The notes under the pieces are model-generated. The model worked only from the letters and a program-made list of their open reading frames with translations, did no database searches and was not told the origin of the DNA. A program made the translations under genes and the position numbers. A stretch of 64,000 nt of DNA, taken from contig NC_044925.1 of NCBI RefSeq assembly GCF_003576645.1, forward strand, positions 21,458,772 to 21,522,771. The letters run 5' to 3'. This document shows positions 49,195 through 61,800 of the stretch, one piece after another. Within the stretch, counting starts at the first letter, position 1, and every line of letters begins with the position of its first letter. The DNA comes from Ipomoea triloba (Eukaryota; Streptophyta; Magnoliopsida; Solanales; Convolvulaceae).

Positions 49195-49321
49195 CAAATT
49201 GAATAGTCATGCACCTAATTTGAAAATCTTAATAGTCAATTACCAAAATTGATACGAATTGAATAGTCATGCACCTAATTTGAACATTTTAATAGTCAAG
49301 GACAAAAATTGATACATATAT
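49195..49321. repeat. about 63-bp tandem repeat, two copies
   Basis: AATTGAATAGTCATGCACCT, then AATTTGAA and TTAATAGTCAA, occurs twice (about 49196 and 49257), within a block resembling other dispersed 'CACTTTT...GGACTAAAA' repeats of the window. Confidence 0.7.
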
Positions 49322-49441
49322 TATAGTTGAAGGACTAAAAATGATATTTTCCCCCCTTTAATTTTAAAAGAGGGATGTGCATCGGTTAGAACAATAACAT
49401 TTTTTTTTTGAAAGAAGTTATAACAATAACCTTAAAGATTA

Positions 49442-50085
49442 ACCAAACGCCTTTCTCTGCTGCTCAACTTCGGCTTCCACCGCCGGCCTCCGGCCGGAGC
49501 TATAATGGATCTTTGAGCCGGCGGTTTTGGTCACCTTCTACGTTTGCTCTCGCTCTTCTTCCGCCCCGACCATCGTCACAGCTCTATCCGCCTCCGACCA
49601 CCGCCACAGATCTTCTTCTTTCGTTTTCTTTCCCTTTGAATAAAATAATAGTAGGTAGGTATTGGGTTTGTGTTGGTAGTCTTGAACTCCCAACCCTACT
49701 TTGACTTTACCCACTTTTTATTTTCTCTATTATTGTGTTTTCCTCTCGTTACTTTCACGAGCATTTTTCCTCTCGTTACTTTCACGGGCTTTTTATTTTC
49801 ATTAGCATAAATCGTTTAGTTTGGTTTCGGCAAGTGTTGATCTTATCCTGGGCGAACAAAAAAGAATGATGACGAAGACCCAGATCTTTGATGAAGCTTT
49901 AAACTCCTTGAAGGAACATAGCTTCTTAGTTATGAAACAGTCTGCGATTCAAGTTTTCTATAGCATAGTTAGAAAAGTTGTTTCTATGTCTAACTGTAAG
50001 GAATGGTTTACCATTTCATTGATCGTTGATGTAAACGTTTTATGTTATGAATTAATGGAATAGCTACATTTTCTTTCAAAAAAAA
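49442..50085 (+). mobile_element. short poly(A) retroposon, copy 2
   Basis: A perfect 17-bp duplication AATAACCTTAAAGATTA lies at 49425-49441 and 50086-50102. The element runs from a GC-rich leader (GCCGGCCTCCGGCCGGAG) through a small open frame (49821-50063, MVSASVDLILGEQKRMM, ending near the tail) to TTTTCTTTCAAAAAAAAA. It aligns with the whole of 1392-2108 in reverse orientation. The open frame differs from copy 1 by several substitutions and reads past copy 1's stop. Whether it is translated is unknown. Confidence 0.8.
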
Positions 50086-50349
50086 AATAACCTTAAAGAT
50101 TAGGTTTGTTACACAATACTACTTACCCATTACGAAAAATGCACAGAATGCACGTATGATGCACGTAATATATTCTACTAATAAATATTTAAAAATAAAA
50201 TTGAAAATACATAAAACATAAATAATTTGAAATATATTGTATTATTGTATACAAACCTTAAAAGATTTGGGTAGCTACTAATAAAAAAAATAAAAATTTT
50301 AAGCATATTTAAAGCAAGCCAAATAAACCCTAATTCATTATTCTCTTCT

Positions 50350-50622
50350 TTCCAAAAGCCTAGCCCCGCAACAGGTGAACTACAAAAATAGTTTTTCCAT
50401 AAGAGAAATCTCGAAGTGCTTGGAAGGCACACTATTGATGACTTTAAAATCGTTGGCTATTATGGATTTCTTAATCTTCAAGACCTTGTAGTGTTCCTCC
50501 ACGGCTCTTCGAGCCACCTCCACCAATGGAAGCTCCGATATTTTCCAGCAAAGGTGAGCTAAGGTCCTCGATGGAAAGTTGATACCTTTTTAATTTTGAC
50601 GCTCTTTCACTTAAATGGTAAT
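50350..50622 (-). pseudogene. inverted truncated copy of FPG promoter-proximal region and exon 1
   Basis: Complemented, this stretch aligns with the FPG gene from about 52390 to 52680. Shared words include GAAAGAGCG in the upstream part, CTCACCT in the leader, and RRAVEEH, LKIKK and IIANDFKVI in the coding part. The start ATG is ATA, Pro2 is Ser, and an in-frame stop appears where the active-site-lysine segment should be. Because sequence upstream of the ATG is included, a DNA-level duplication and inversion is more likely than a retrocopy. By eye the coding part is about three-quarters identical. Confidence 0.85.
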
Positions 50623-50623
50623 A

Positions 50624-52178
50624 TCTACTGTACTAATAAGAGCCAAAGAGAGTTAGGCCTAAAATGGGTAGAAAAAATGGCGGTCAAATTATTTAATCAA
50701 ATGGATGGTTCAGATGAATTATTTAATCAAATAGATGGTTAAGATAATTCAGATTAATATTATTAATAGATATTACCTAATTTAACCTTACTTTTATGAT
50801 TATCCGTTAAGTTTTCTGTTAAATATTCTCTTCTCCGTTAATATTCCGTTAACTTTTAACTTACCCATTAATTTCTATAAGAAAGGTCTTAGGTTCAAAC
50901 CTCATCTCAATCAAATTTGACATAATTAAGTTTCTCACTCTATTTTACTCTTATTAAATTAAATAAATTAGTAGCTACGACAAAAAATGATATATATGTA
51001 TTTCTTTAATTTAGAATTATGTGTCTACAATACTTTTATTTGAAAAAATTATTCATTATAAAAAAATTAAATTAAATAAGATAAATAATTTCATTAGTTA
51101 TATTGTCTTTATTTTCTCTCATGCAAAGATTCTTTACATTCAAATTTATCAATTGATATTCATTACATTGTCCATTATCTTATTTTTACAATCTCTTGTA
51201 ATTAAATATCAAAGTTATAGTACAAAATAATGTTATATATTTATTTACAGAGTATTTTATTAATACTATGAAAAAGAATTTAAAATAATTCGAAGCTAAT
51301 TATATTAACTACTTGGGGATTGGTTGACAAATAGAGTACTCAAATAATAACCCAACAAATTGAAGCGGAATCACTCTATTTTACTCTTATTGAATTAAAT
51401 AAATTAATAGTTACACCAAAAAATGATACATATGTATTTCTTTAATACCATGAAAAAAATAAAAAAAAAAATAGTTTGAAACCAATCATATTAACTACTT
51501 GGGGATTTGTTGACAATGAAAGTACTCAAATAACCCATTACCTAGCAAATTGAAGCGAGAAACTACATTTTAATATCTTTGGAATACATAATATTTTAAC
51601 TTTTCAAATTTTTATTAATTAATTTAATCTTGTTTCTTAAACTAGGGATTTCTTTATCCACAATAATTCATTCAACAATAATGGTTGAACCAAATGAACC
51701 CCAGGCAGAACGCCTAAAGGAAAGTTCATAGCTCCTATATCATAATCTCATTGCATGACGTTGTCATCTATGCTACCAACAATATCCGAATTGCAAATAA
51801 CACACTACCAACAAAAAGGAAGAGAACAAATAGTAAAGATGAAGACAATGACAATGTTACTCAAAATAAAATTAAGAACACTTAGAAAAATTCAAATTAA
51901 AAGTAGTATTTATTTAGACTATCATTTTTAGACCAAATATTCAGACTATCGATTTTACAAGGTTACAAACATTTATTTTAGTAATAATTATAATGAATTT
52001 TCTATATTATCTTGGATTCATATACTTTGAGTTAGATATTTAAATAAAAAAAATTCGACATTCAATTACCCATGCATAAATTTCTCTTATATAATCTTGC
52101 ATTGATATACTTTCAAATATTTATTTAAATATAAACATTGGGCATTAACCCATTCGCGCAATGCGCGTATAAAACTAG
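50624..52178 (+). mobile_element. non-autonomous Helitron, about 1.55 kb
   Basis: The 3' end is clear: hairpin CGCGC-AAT-GCGCG (52155-52167), seven bases, CTAG (52175-52178), host T. A plausible 5' end TCTACTGTACTAATAAGAGC follows host A at 50623, directly beside the FPG pseudo-exon. Inside, TTGGGGATT(G/T)GTTGACAA and AATTGAAGCG blocks occur twice (about 51314 and 51500). No coding. Confidence 0.65.
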
Positions 52179-52490
52179 TGACATATATAAGAAGGATTTT
52201 GCTTGGGCTTTTTCAAAATTTTTAGGATCTATTTGTAAATTTAAAAAATGACTTTTGCAAAAAAAAAAAAAAAAAAAAAAAACCCTAAAAATCTTGAAAT
52301 CCTTTTTTCGAACGGTAGAAAGTCATTTTCTGAATTTATAAACCCTAAAAACCTAAAAACGAATCAAATAAAACCCTCCTGGCCTGATAAATCCCATTAG
52401 CGAAAGAGCGCCAAACTTAAAAGGTCTCACTGTATCAGCTTTCCCCCCGAAGTTCAGAACCTAAACTCACATACTCACCTCCGCTCGAGA
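52179..52490 (+). promoter_or_regulatory. FPG upstream region with two telo-box motifs
   Basis: AAACCCTAA occurs at 52280-52288 and 52340-52348. Telo-boxes are common in promoters of plant genes expressed in dividing cells and of genome-maintenance genes. A 20-plus A run precedes the first. No clear TATA box was found near the start. Confidence 0.45.
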
Positions 52491-55400
52491 ATGCCGGAGC
52501 TTCCAGAGGTGGAGGCGGCTCGGAGAGCCGTGGAGGAACACTGCACCGGCTTAAAGATCAAGAAAGCCATAATCGCCAACGATTTTAAGGTCATCGATGG
52601 CGTGTCTTCTGAGGACTTCGAGGCTTCTATTCTGGGGAAAACCATCGTCGCTGCTCACCGCAAGGGCAAACACATGTGGATTCAGCTCGATTCTCCTCCT
52701 TTTCCTACTTTCCAGTTTGGTGAGATTGGCCGATTGCTCTTCTCACTTATCGTAAATATTTAGACATGTAATTAGATAGTTTTATGGAGTGCTGATATCC
52801 TTCCGAGAATAAGTTGATCGTCTTTTATTGTTATACAGAAGAATATTCGGAGGTTTATGCATTTAGAGTGCTGCAGTTCATTTTAGGGTTTTGTTGTTAA
52901 AGAAAATTGAAGCTTTCTTCAATTCCTTCAGTTGTGTGTTGAAAACATTGGGGGAAAATGTTACTCTGTATATGTTTCAGTCTTCTATTTGTTACTGCAT
53001 CTTTGAAGTTCAAAGACAAAAAAAAATTAAGGCTTTCTTGAATTAATTTGTTTGTTTCATATCTTACTGTCTTGATCAGGAATGGCCGGTGCTGTGTATA
53101 TCAAGGGAGTAGCTGTTACAAAATATAAACGGTGTGTCCAAATGTTCCTTACCAGTGGGGAATATATTGTATATAATGTTCTCAGTTCATAAATTATCAT
53201 TTTATGATCCTGTTTAAAGCTATTATCAAATTTTGGAGAGTTGACTGGTGAATTACTTTAGCATATATACACATTAAACTTGGAAGCTGTCATTTGTTAT
53301 ACTCTTTTTTCTGGTTGATGTGTCCAACATACCTGCTTTCTAGCTGCACTTATCAAGGTTCATTTTTTAATAACTCATTGCAGTATGTACTTGGAGTTGC
53401 TGCAATTGTTTTCATTATTTTCTGTTAAGGGAGAGGACTGTCACTTTCAAGTCTTTTACTTTTTGCATCTGCAAATTGTATTGCAACTGAGGTTTGCTAC
53501 AAATTTCCTTGCTTACAGGTCTGCTGTCAGTGATGAGGATGAGTGGCCTTCCAGACATTCGAAGTTTTTCATTGAAGTGAGAAGTCTTGTCTATTCTTAG
53601 TATTCTCCATGAATTTAGGGAGTGCTTACATATTGATTTTTATTATACTAAACATTTGGAATTTCATCGGTCCTGAACTCTTGGGTGATTTATGCACTAG
53701 TCTGAGAATTACACGATACATGTTCTTGTTAGGAACAGAACATGTTTCATCAATGATATAGACTATTTGTGAAAGACAACTTTTGCTTGCAATTTCTTAG
53801 GGAGATTGCCCTAATGTTTCTGCTTCAGACACATGACATAATACTGATGACACTGATGATACAATACCATGCATTGTAACACTAATGCAACTCTCAGTTA
53901 TGGCACTGAGATGCTTGAATGCAAACATATATAATATTAAACATTCTGATAAAAAACAAGTATGATTCATTTCAATAATTATAAGGTTAATTGGCTCTGA
54001 AAATATACACTTTCCAATTAGCATTGACACTTTGCATGCTTTCTGCAGCTGGAAAATGGCTTGGAGCTTTCATTCACTGATATGAGGAGATTTGCTCGAG
54101 TTCGGTTACTTGAAAATGTATTGTTATATTATATATTATATACTTGCAGTGTTCCATGCCATTTTTCCCCTCAAGAACAGGGTTCTTATATGAAGTTCTC
54201 TTATGGTTCAATCTCTGCAGCCAGCTGCTGTGCCTCCTATATCAGAGCTTGGACCTGATGCATTATTGAAGCCAAAGACAATAGAAGAGTTCCACAAAGC
54301 TCTAAGCAAGAAAAAGATTGGAATTAAGACCCTTTTAATTGACCAGGTTTATAAAAATCCACCGACTCTGCCCTCTGCAATTTCCTAGTCTGGAATGCAT
54401 CATAAAATGGTTAAGGGTCAATTTGGCCTCTATGTTTTTCCTTTTTGGCTAATTTTGAACCTGCATCCTAAAAGTGGCACCTCAACTCAATTATTGTTAG
54501 TATTATGGGCAATGCCCCATATTTGGATGGAGCCATCTAACTTCCATTAGATCTAATGGCATGTCTAATTTCAACTTCATTTTGTTGTCTACAATAAAAT
54601 TATTATTATTTTTAATGAAAATTATAGCATCCCTCCTCAAATTTACCACCAACATCACTAATCCAGATCAAAGCCACCAACCCCTCTTTCCCTCTTGGAA
54701 ACCAGCCACAACTGCAAGCCGTACATACTACTCTGTACATTTTTCTTCAAAAACAAATCATTTTTTTTCCATGTAAGAAACAATATTAGGACCAAATAAA
54801 ACATTTTGCTATTTGAAATGCTAGCTAGTCCCATTTTGAAGTGAGTCAAACTTTGATTTGCCATTGTTTCTGCAGAATTTTATATCTGGTATTGGTAACT
54901 GGATTGCAGATGAAGTGCTATATCAGGTGAATGTGCCTTTTCTCTGTCATCAATTTCTTCCATAACTTCATTAGGAAATTTAGATTCCTGTCATCACATT
55001 AAATCTGATTACTGCATAGTGGGTTGCTTAGTCAAATCAACAGATAACTTTCTGTGATTAAGGTTATCAATAATAAAAAAAACTCTTGTTCTGGTGAAAT
55101 CTGTTTATTCCTTTCCCTTTAGCCACTAAATAAAATTTGGTGCGTATTCATATTGCCAATTACATACAAAATGTTTTTTTTTTGACAGGCAAGAATTCAT
55201 CCACTGCAGATCACTTCAAGCATGTCCAAAGAAAGTTGTGCAGCACTACTCAAATGCATAAATGAGGTTATTCATATTCTTACTAATAGGCTGGTGATTT
55301 AATTCATCATATCTTTATTGCCTTTATACTCATGTTTAGACATTGGAGATCATATGCTTAGGTTATAGAGTTTTCAGTTGATGTTGATGCTGACAGCAGC

Positions 55401-56509
55401 CGCTTCCCTGCTGAGTGGTTATTTCATTATCGGTGGGGCAAAAAGCCTGGAAAAGTTAATGGTGAGATAATTTCACAATTATGATTCTTTTAACAGAAAA
55501 AAGTTCTGTTCACAGGTTATTGAAAAAGCTGTAGAAGTTGGAGCAGATAGTGATCAGTTCCCTGGTAATTGGATTTACCATTTTCGGGAAAAGAAGGACA
55601 ATGCTTTTATTGATGGTTTGGATCCTTACCCCTGCTGCACTGCTTTCTTGGCTTATGGCTATTGATTTCTTATTTTCCTTGAATCTCCATGACTCAATAG
55701 TACAGTCCACAGATTAATCGAGTCATCTATTTCTACTAGATCTACTGTTTATGTGAGGATAATAATTGCTATTGGGTAATTAGTAACTTTTGTTCTGTTT
55801 TTAGTGCGTTTAGTGGTTATAGAAGAAGTTATTTCAGATTCCCTCTTTGGGATGTAGTATGTAGGCCTACACTTGCATTTATTGGTTCTATGTACCTGGC
55901 TTCCTTGTTCCTTGTTCCTTGTTTATGCAACTATTTTGGTCCTGTCCTGAATTAGATAGAAGTATGACATTCACTGGCTCTCTTTACTTCAAATATTTTG
56001 CTTGTCAACAATTCTTGAAATACCCAGTTGCTTTGCATCAAATATTCTGATTGCATTTGAATTTTGAATGTTCTGCAGGGAGGAAAATTGAATTCTTAGT
56101 TGCCGGTGGCAGGGTATGCTTGCTTGTGTACTCATTATATTATATGTTGACATGCATTTAGCTTTGGCTCGTATCCTCATGTGCTTACTTTCTTCCTCGT
56201 CTTCTTTCCCTCCTGAATTTAACTCAGACATCGGCCATTGTACCTGAGCTACAAAAGCTAACAGGATCTCAGCCTGCTAAAGCTAGTAAAAAGCAGGACA
56301 AAAAATCAGGGGGAAAAGATACTACTGCTGCTGCTGATGAAGATGAGCCAGCAAAAACTACTCCAAAAAGAAAGTCTAATAAAAGCATTGACAATGATGC
56401 TTCTTCTGGTGGGAGTGACGATGAGAATGACTTCGACGCATCTCAGAAGCCATCCAAGAAAAAGGCAGCATCCACCCGAAGCAGGAAGCAGTCCAAGAAA
56501 GCAAAGTAG
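52491..56509 (+). CDS. FPG1: formamidopyrimidine-DNA glycosylase (plant FPG1/MMH)
   Basis: Exons 52491-52719, 53080-53131, 53520-53577, 54049-54117, 54221-54346, 54876-54926, 55189-55266, one of 55362-55461 or 55516-55615, 56079-56113 and 56228-56509 join in frame to 359 residues. MPELPEVEAARR gives the catalytic Pro2 (Schiff base) and Glu3. The beta-hairpin lysine is Lys60 in HRKGKHMW. The helix-two-turn-helix segment is GIGNWIADEVLYQARIHP (about 183-200). KIEFLVAGGRT replaces the bacterial zinc finger with a zincless finger, as in plant FPG and animal NEIL1. A lysine-rich acidic/basic tail (about 275-359) should give nuclear targeting. The enzyme excises oxidised purines and cuts at AP sites in base excision repair. 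Length is close to the Arabidopsis protein (about 390). Confidence 0.95.
55362..55615 (+). other. tandem alternative exons 8a and 8b of FPG
   Basis: Exon 8a (55362-55461, VIEFSVDVDADSSRFPAEW...) and 8b (55516-55615, VIEKAVEVGADSDQFPGNW...) are both 100 nt, in the same phase and clearly homologous. Using both would shift the frame. The intron between them is only 54 nt, below the usual plant minimum, which favours mutually exclusive use. Alternative splicing giving two MMH/FPG isoforms is established in Arabidopsis. Confidence 0.85.
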
Positions 56510-57092
56510 TATCCGATGGTCATATAAAATAGCGAGAACAACTTCAGTCATATGCTTTTGTATAGCATGGAATGTAGCTAGTAGCAGTAATTTTTTGTAA
56601 ATTAAGGTGGGATTTTTGCTTTTGTCATACCTACCTACCAATCGGTTATGCTGACTGCATCATTTGCATGTGTATCTGTAGCTAGAAAGTACCCTGAATT
56701 GGATAACCATTATGTATATGCAGTCATGAACAGCACTGCAACTTGTTTATGTCTATTCTGTACCCTAGTGGTCTCTAGACTGTAGCATTCTGACCCTTAT
56801 GCAAGGAAATTGTTCCAAACATTTTGAGATTTTGCATCTCAAATTGTTTCTTAGAACAACATTTTACTTATGATCTTGTGTTCTGAAGTTTAATATTTTA
56901 TGCACTTTAGTATATAGTATCAGAAGGTATCTTATATTACCAGGAGGAGTGTATAGTTTCAAATCGATGAAAAGTTGTGTTACTACCTCTTCTAGAGTAG
57001 AGGTGACATTTTATTTCTTATACCAAACAGTCACGAGTTTGATTTTACTAATAGTCTCTCAATCGAGTCTGTTATATAAAATTTATTTAGTA
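56510..57092. other. FPG 3' region
   Basis: Expected to hold the FPG 3' UTR. No sharp polyadenylation signal is assigned. No other gene. Confidence 0.4.
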
Positions 57093-57339
57093 CTACCTCC
57101 GTCCTAAAATGGTTGTCACGATGCTTGACTGAAGTAATTTTTAATCCAAATTTTCATAATATTAAGTTTAGCATTAATATATAAAATTTATATATTTAGA
57201 AACTACATTAAAAGTACTATTAAATACAAAAAAATAAATTTTAAAATAATAAAAAATTACTAAAGAAAATAAGCAAAGAAGAAAGAGTTGGTTTGACCAA
57301 TAAATAGTAAATAAGACAGGTAAAATGGGACAGAGGGAG
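57093..57339. mobile_element. Stowaway MITE, 247 bp
   Basis: TA duplication at 57091-57092 and 57340-57341. The ends CTACCTCCGTCCTAAAATGG and, complemented, CTCCCTCTGTCCCATTTTA are the canonical Stowaway (Tc1/mariner) termini. It lies between FPG and the FRS gene. Confidence 0.9.
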
Positions 57340-57615
57340 TATGATTTATCGCTCTCTTGCGAACTACTCTGCATTATATATTGTGTGGTTTAAAGGCTAT
57401 TACACATTTAAAAAAAAAACATATTGATAATTTTAGATTCAGCAACTAGTGTTGAGAATGTTATTTTATTGGAGCAACTAAACACAAACTTTATTATTTT
57501 TTCAATTTTCCTAGGGGCAAAATAGTCAACAAACAAAATTGCAATTTGTTAAAATATCATTGCAAGAAAGGCAAATAAGTTTCTAAATTTATACCAAAAG
57601 TCAATCATACACTTA

Positions 57616-58288
57616 GGGTGTGTTTGGAAACCCGGAAAATGATTTCTGGAAATCATTTTCCGGGTTTTTGGTGTTTGGGAAGAAGGGGGAAAATAGAGTC
57701 AATGGAAATGAACTTCTTGGTCAATGGAAAATAAACCTAATTTTATGGAAAATGACTTCCTCTTTTTTTTGGGGGAAGTCATTTTCCAAAGTTTGCTTCT
57801 TCCTTCTCCTTTGCTTCTTCCATCTCCTTTAAGCCTCCTAAATGCTTTAACTTCTTCATCTTCATCCCATCTGATCTTCTTGACATCTTCAACTTTTTCT
57901 TTTTGTTTTTAAGTAATAATTTTTTTTATTTATTATGAGATAGATATTATGAGTTTTATTTTTTTTTGTTTGACATCTGAAACAAGTCAGCCACTTTTTT
58001 TTTTTTTTTATGAGATAGATATTATTTTGTTGTGATTTTTTGTGATTATTTTATTTTTTGGATTGTATATTTGTTATAAATGTTGTTACATTTAAACAAA
58101 TTAATTAAAATATTCAATTATATAATTCTGTTTATTTTCCTACCCATTTTCTGGAAAATGAGCCAAACACACCAACACAGTTTTCTGTTCTGCAGCCAAA
58201 CACAAGAAAAGAAAATATTTTCTGGAAAATGACTCATTTTCCAGAAATCATTTTCCAGAAACCATTTTCCTGCTTTCCAAACACACCC
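57616..58288. mobile_element. Tourist-like MITE, 673 bp
   Basis: TTA duplication at 57613-57615 and 58289-58291. Inverted ends are GGGTGTGTTTGGAAACCCGG and, complemented, GGGTGTGTTTGGAAAGCAGG, continuing as GAAAATG(A/G)TTTCTGG. The best-preserved of this group in the window. Confidence 0.9.
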
Positions 58289-58805
58289 TTAAACTTTTAA
58301 AAATTGTAATTAAACACATTAACATGTCATTTTTCGTGCATCAAAGTTCAAGAATGGATTATTGACTTGTAATAGCCAACATTAGAGTTATAGAGAGGTT
58401 CCAACTAGCTCCAACAACTAAAATAGACAACAGGCGATTATCAACAAAAGATAAAAAAAAGAAGCTGCATTCTTCATCCATGAAGGAGGCGACTGCGAAT
58501 GCCTCTTTTTAGGAAAAGCGACTAGTATGTCGTCTTTTTCAATAATGAAGGCAACTTACAACTGTTCGTTGATTATTGATTAATTGATTTTAGTTGCCGA
58601 ATCTAGTTAAAAATCTTAAAATCTTAATGATGGACTATTACATGTTAATAATTTCAATACAAAAAAAAAATTGATATATAAGAAGGGGTTTAAGTGAAAC
58701 AGATAGAACTTTCGAGGACCAAAGCGTGAAAAAATAAAAATCATTAGCTGGTGCCTGGTTTAGGGTGAAATTGATAATCTCTCAGACTTTGGCACAACTC
58801 GTGGG
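58289..58805 (+). promoter_or_regulatory. upstream region of the FRS gene
   Basis: No other gene lies in this stretch. It should contain the FRS promoter and leader, but no defined core element was recognised. Confidence 0.35.
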
Positions 58806-61800
58806 ATGTTCTCTGCAATGATGGCCGACGGCAGCTCCTTTTCTCCGGCCGGCGATGGCTTATCTCCCAACCACGATCTCGAAATCACTGTAAGTCCCTC
58901 TCAACTCCTCTAGAAACTCGTCCTTGTATTTCTTGTTAGCTTCTCTCTGTTTAATTTTATCATTGCTCCTAGAAATTCTCCTTTTCCCCCTATATTTTCC
59001 TATTCTCCGTTGGCTTTTATCTATATTTACTTTCCTTGAGTTTCAACTTTTCCATGCAAATTCTACTGTGCATAGCAAATGTATGATTGTTCATCATTTA
59101 TTATAGCTGTAACGCCAAGAGTACATAGCAATCAATACTGACAAGTGACAATACTCTCGTAAATTGCCTGGAAATTGCAAGCAGTGGAATAGTTATGTAC
59201 TCGTAGGATGTAAATTGTTCTAAATTCTTGAAGAGCAAAATGATTCATGATCCGTTCATTTTAATTTCAAGCATTTTGTTTATGTGGCTTGACAATTAGA
59301 AAAAACGTGTGGCTATCATTTTTTCAATTTGATGTGGATTGCTATCATTTGCTTTCCCCTACTGTTTGATTTAATTTAAATGTCTTCTGTGTTTGAAGAA
59401 TGTGTGAGTCTCGTATTCATAATAATGATACTCCATATATAACTTTGGTTATTTGACACCTAAAAGTCAGCTGGATATTTTGTTTTTAACTGTGGATCTG
59501 ATGCACGTTTATACCTTTTTTTTGCCTTCTAATTTGGGGAATTTTTTTAATGAAAATTCAATTTTCATGTAGATGCACAGCATGAGGTATGGATTTATGG
59601 GCTTTTAGCTGCCTTACTAGTGAAGTGTGTTTTTTCGTCTCATCATAATGCGATGACACATTGAGTAGTTCTCAACAATGACAACATTGTCTGTTAACAT
59701 TTGAGAAAGAGTATGCATTGCAAGGTTGAAGTAGTAAATTAAGAGTCTAAACCATCTTCAGCCATATAATTGACCGGTGTTCTTCATTTATTATGGTCGT
59801 GCTTCTGACATTCTGCATTCTATTCTATCTTCAAATGATTCCAGATGGAGGAAGGTTTAGAAAACAGTGAGCAAGTAATTGGGGATGAGATCAGTGACCA
59901 CGAGGTTGAAAGTGATGGAATGTTTGATATTGAGGGCAATGACCTCGAGAATGATGGTGACCACATTCTCATGATTGATAGCAATGATCTTGAGAATACT
60001 GCTGAGCAAGTGCTTGAGTTTGAAAGCAGTGGACATGATAACAGTGAACACGTGCTCAAATTTGGAAGCACTGACGAAGGGCATAACACCAATCAAATTT
60101 TGGAGATTCAAAGCAATGAGCCAGAGAATTGTACAGATGGTGATACAACAATATTTCATGATCAAGATGGTGGTACGTCTCAGAAGAAGTCTTATCTGCC
60201 ACCAGTCGTGGGCATGGAATTTGAATCCTATGAAGATGCTTATAATTATTACAATTGTTATGCCAAGGAGCTTGGTTTTGCTATCAGGGTGAAATCTTCC
60301 TGGACAAAACGGAACAGCAAAGAGAAGCGCGGTGCAGTGCTTTGCTGCAATTGTGAGGGTTTCAAGACAATGAAAGAAGCAAGTACTCGAAGAAAGGAAA
60401 CAAGAAGAGGATGTTTAGCAATGATACGTTTGAGGCTGGTGGATTCCAACAGATGGAGGGTGGATGAAGTTAAACTTGAACATAACCACCCGTTTGATCC
60501 TGAGAGGGCACAGAACTGCAAATCACACAAGAAGATGGATTCTGTAGCAAAAAGGAAGTTAGAGCCTGCAGTTGGTGTGGAAGTGCGAACAATCAAATTG
60601 TACCGATCTCCCACTGTTGATACATTGAACTATGGAAGCTCAAATGAAAGAGACTTCAGCAACTGTATTGATGCCTCCAAGTGCTTGAAAGTTAACAAAG
60701 GTGATTTCCAACTCATATGCAATTTTTTTCCTCGGATGCAGCTCACAAACCCCAACTTCTTCTATATCATGGATCTAAATGATGAAGGGAATGTCAGGAA
60801 TGTTTTCTGGATTGATTCTAGGTCCAGGACTTCATATTCATATTTTGGTGACGTGGTACTGGTTGACACTACATGCTTGTCCAAAAGTTATGAGATCCCA
60901 TTGGTAGTATTCTTTGGAGTAAACCACCATGGAGAAGCTCTTTTACTGGGTTGTGGTTTGCTTGTAGATGAAAGTTTTGAGACGTACATTTGGGTGCTAA
61001 GAGCATGGCTAACATGTATGTCAGGGCGTCCTCCACAGACCATCATCACAGACCGCTGCAAGGCCTTGCAAAATGCAGTATCTGAGGTTTTCCCTAGGGC
61101 TCATCATTGCCTTTGCTTGTCACTTGTCATGCAAAGTATTGCTGAGACATTAGGAGAGTTGGAGCAACCAGAACTGTTCTACACTGTACTTAACAGGGTT
61201 GTATATAATTCACTAAAAGTTGATGAATTTGAAATTGCCTGGGAGGAAATGGTTCAACATTTCGGCATTAGCAGCCATGAATGGCTTCAAAAATTGTATG
61301 AAGATCGTGAAAGATGGGCTCCTGTTTACTTGAAAGATACATTCTTTGCTGGAATGTCTGTCTCTCAGCCAGGTGTGTCCACGAGCCATTTCTTTGAAGG
61401 TTTTGTACATAAAGAGACCAATTTGAAAGAATTCCTTGATATTTATGAATTGATACTGCAAAGAAAGCATCAGAAAGAAGCCCTCGATGATCTTGAGTCA
61501 AAAGAGTTCAACCCTGTGTTGCGAACTAGATGCAATTATGAATCACGGCTGTCTGAAATGTACACAAAAGAAATATTCTTGAGCTTCCAAGTTGAGGTGG
61601 AAATGATGTCTACTTGTTTTAGCGTGTCACAAATCCACACCAATGCACCAGTGATCACATACATGATCAAAGAACAAGACACTGCTGGAGATACAAGGGA
61701 TGCAAGAAACTATGAAGTTATGTACGATAGGGTAGGACAAGATGTACGGTGCATGTGCAGTTGTTTCAACTTCAAAGGTTACCTATGCCGCCATGCATTA

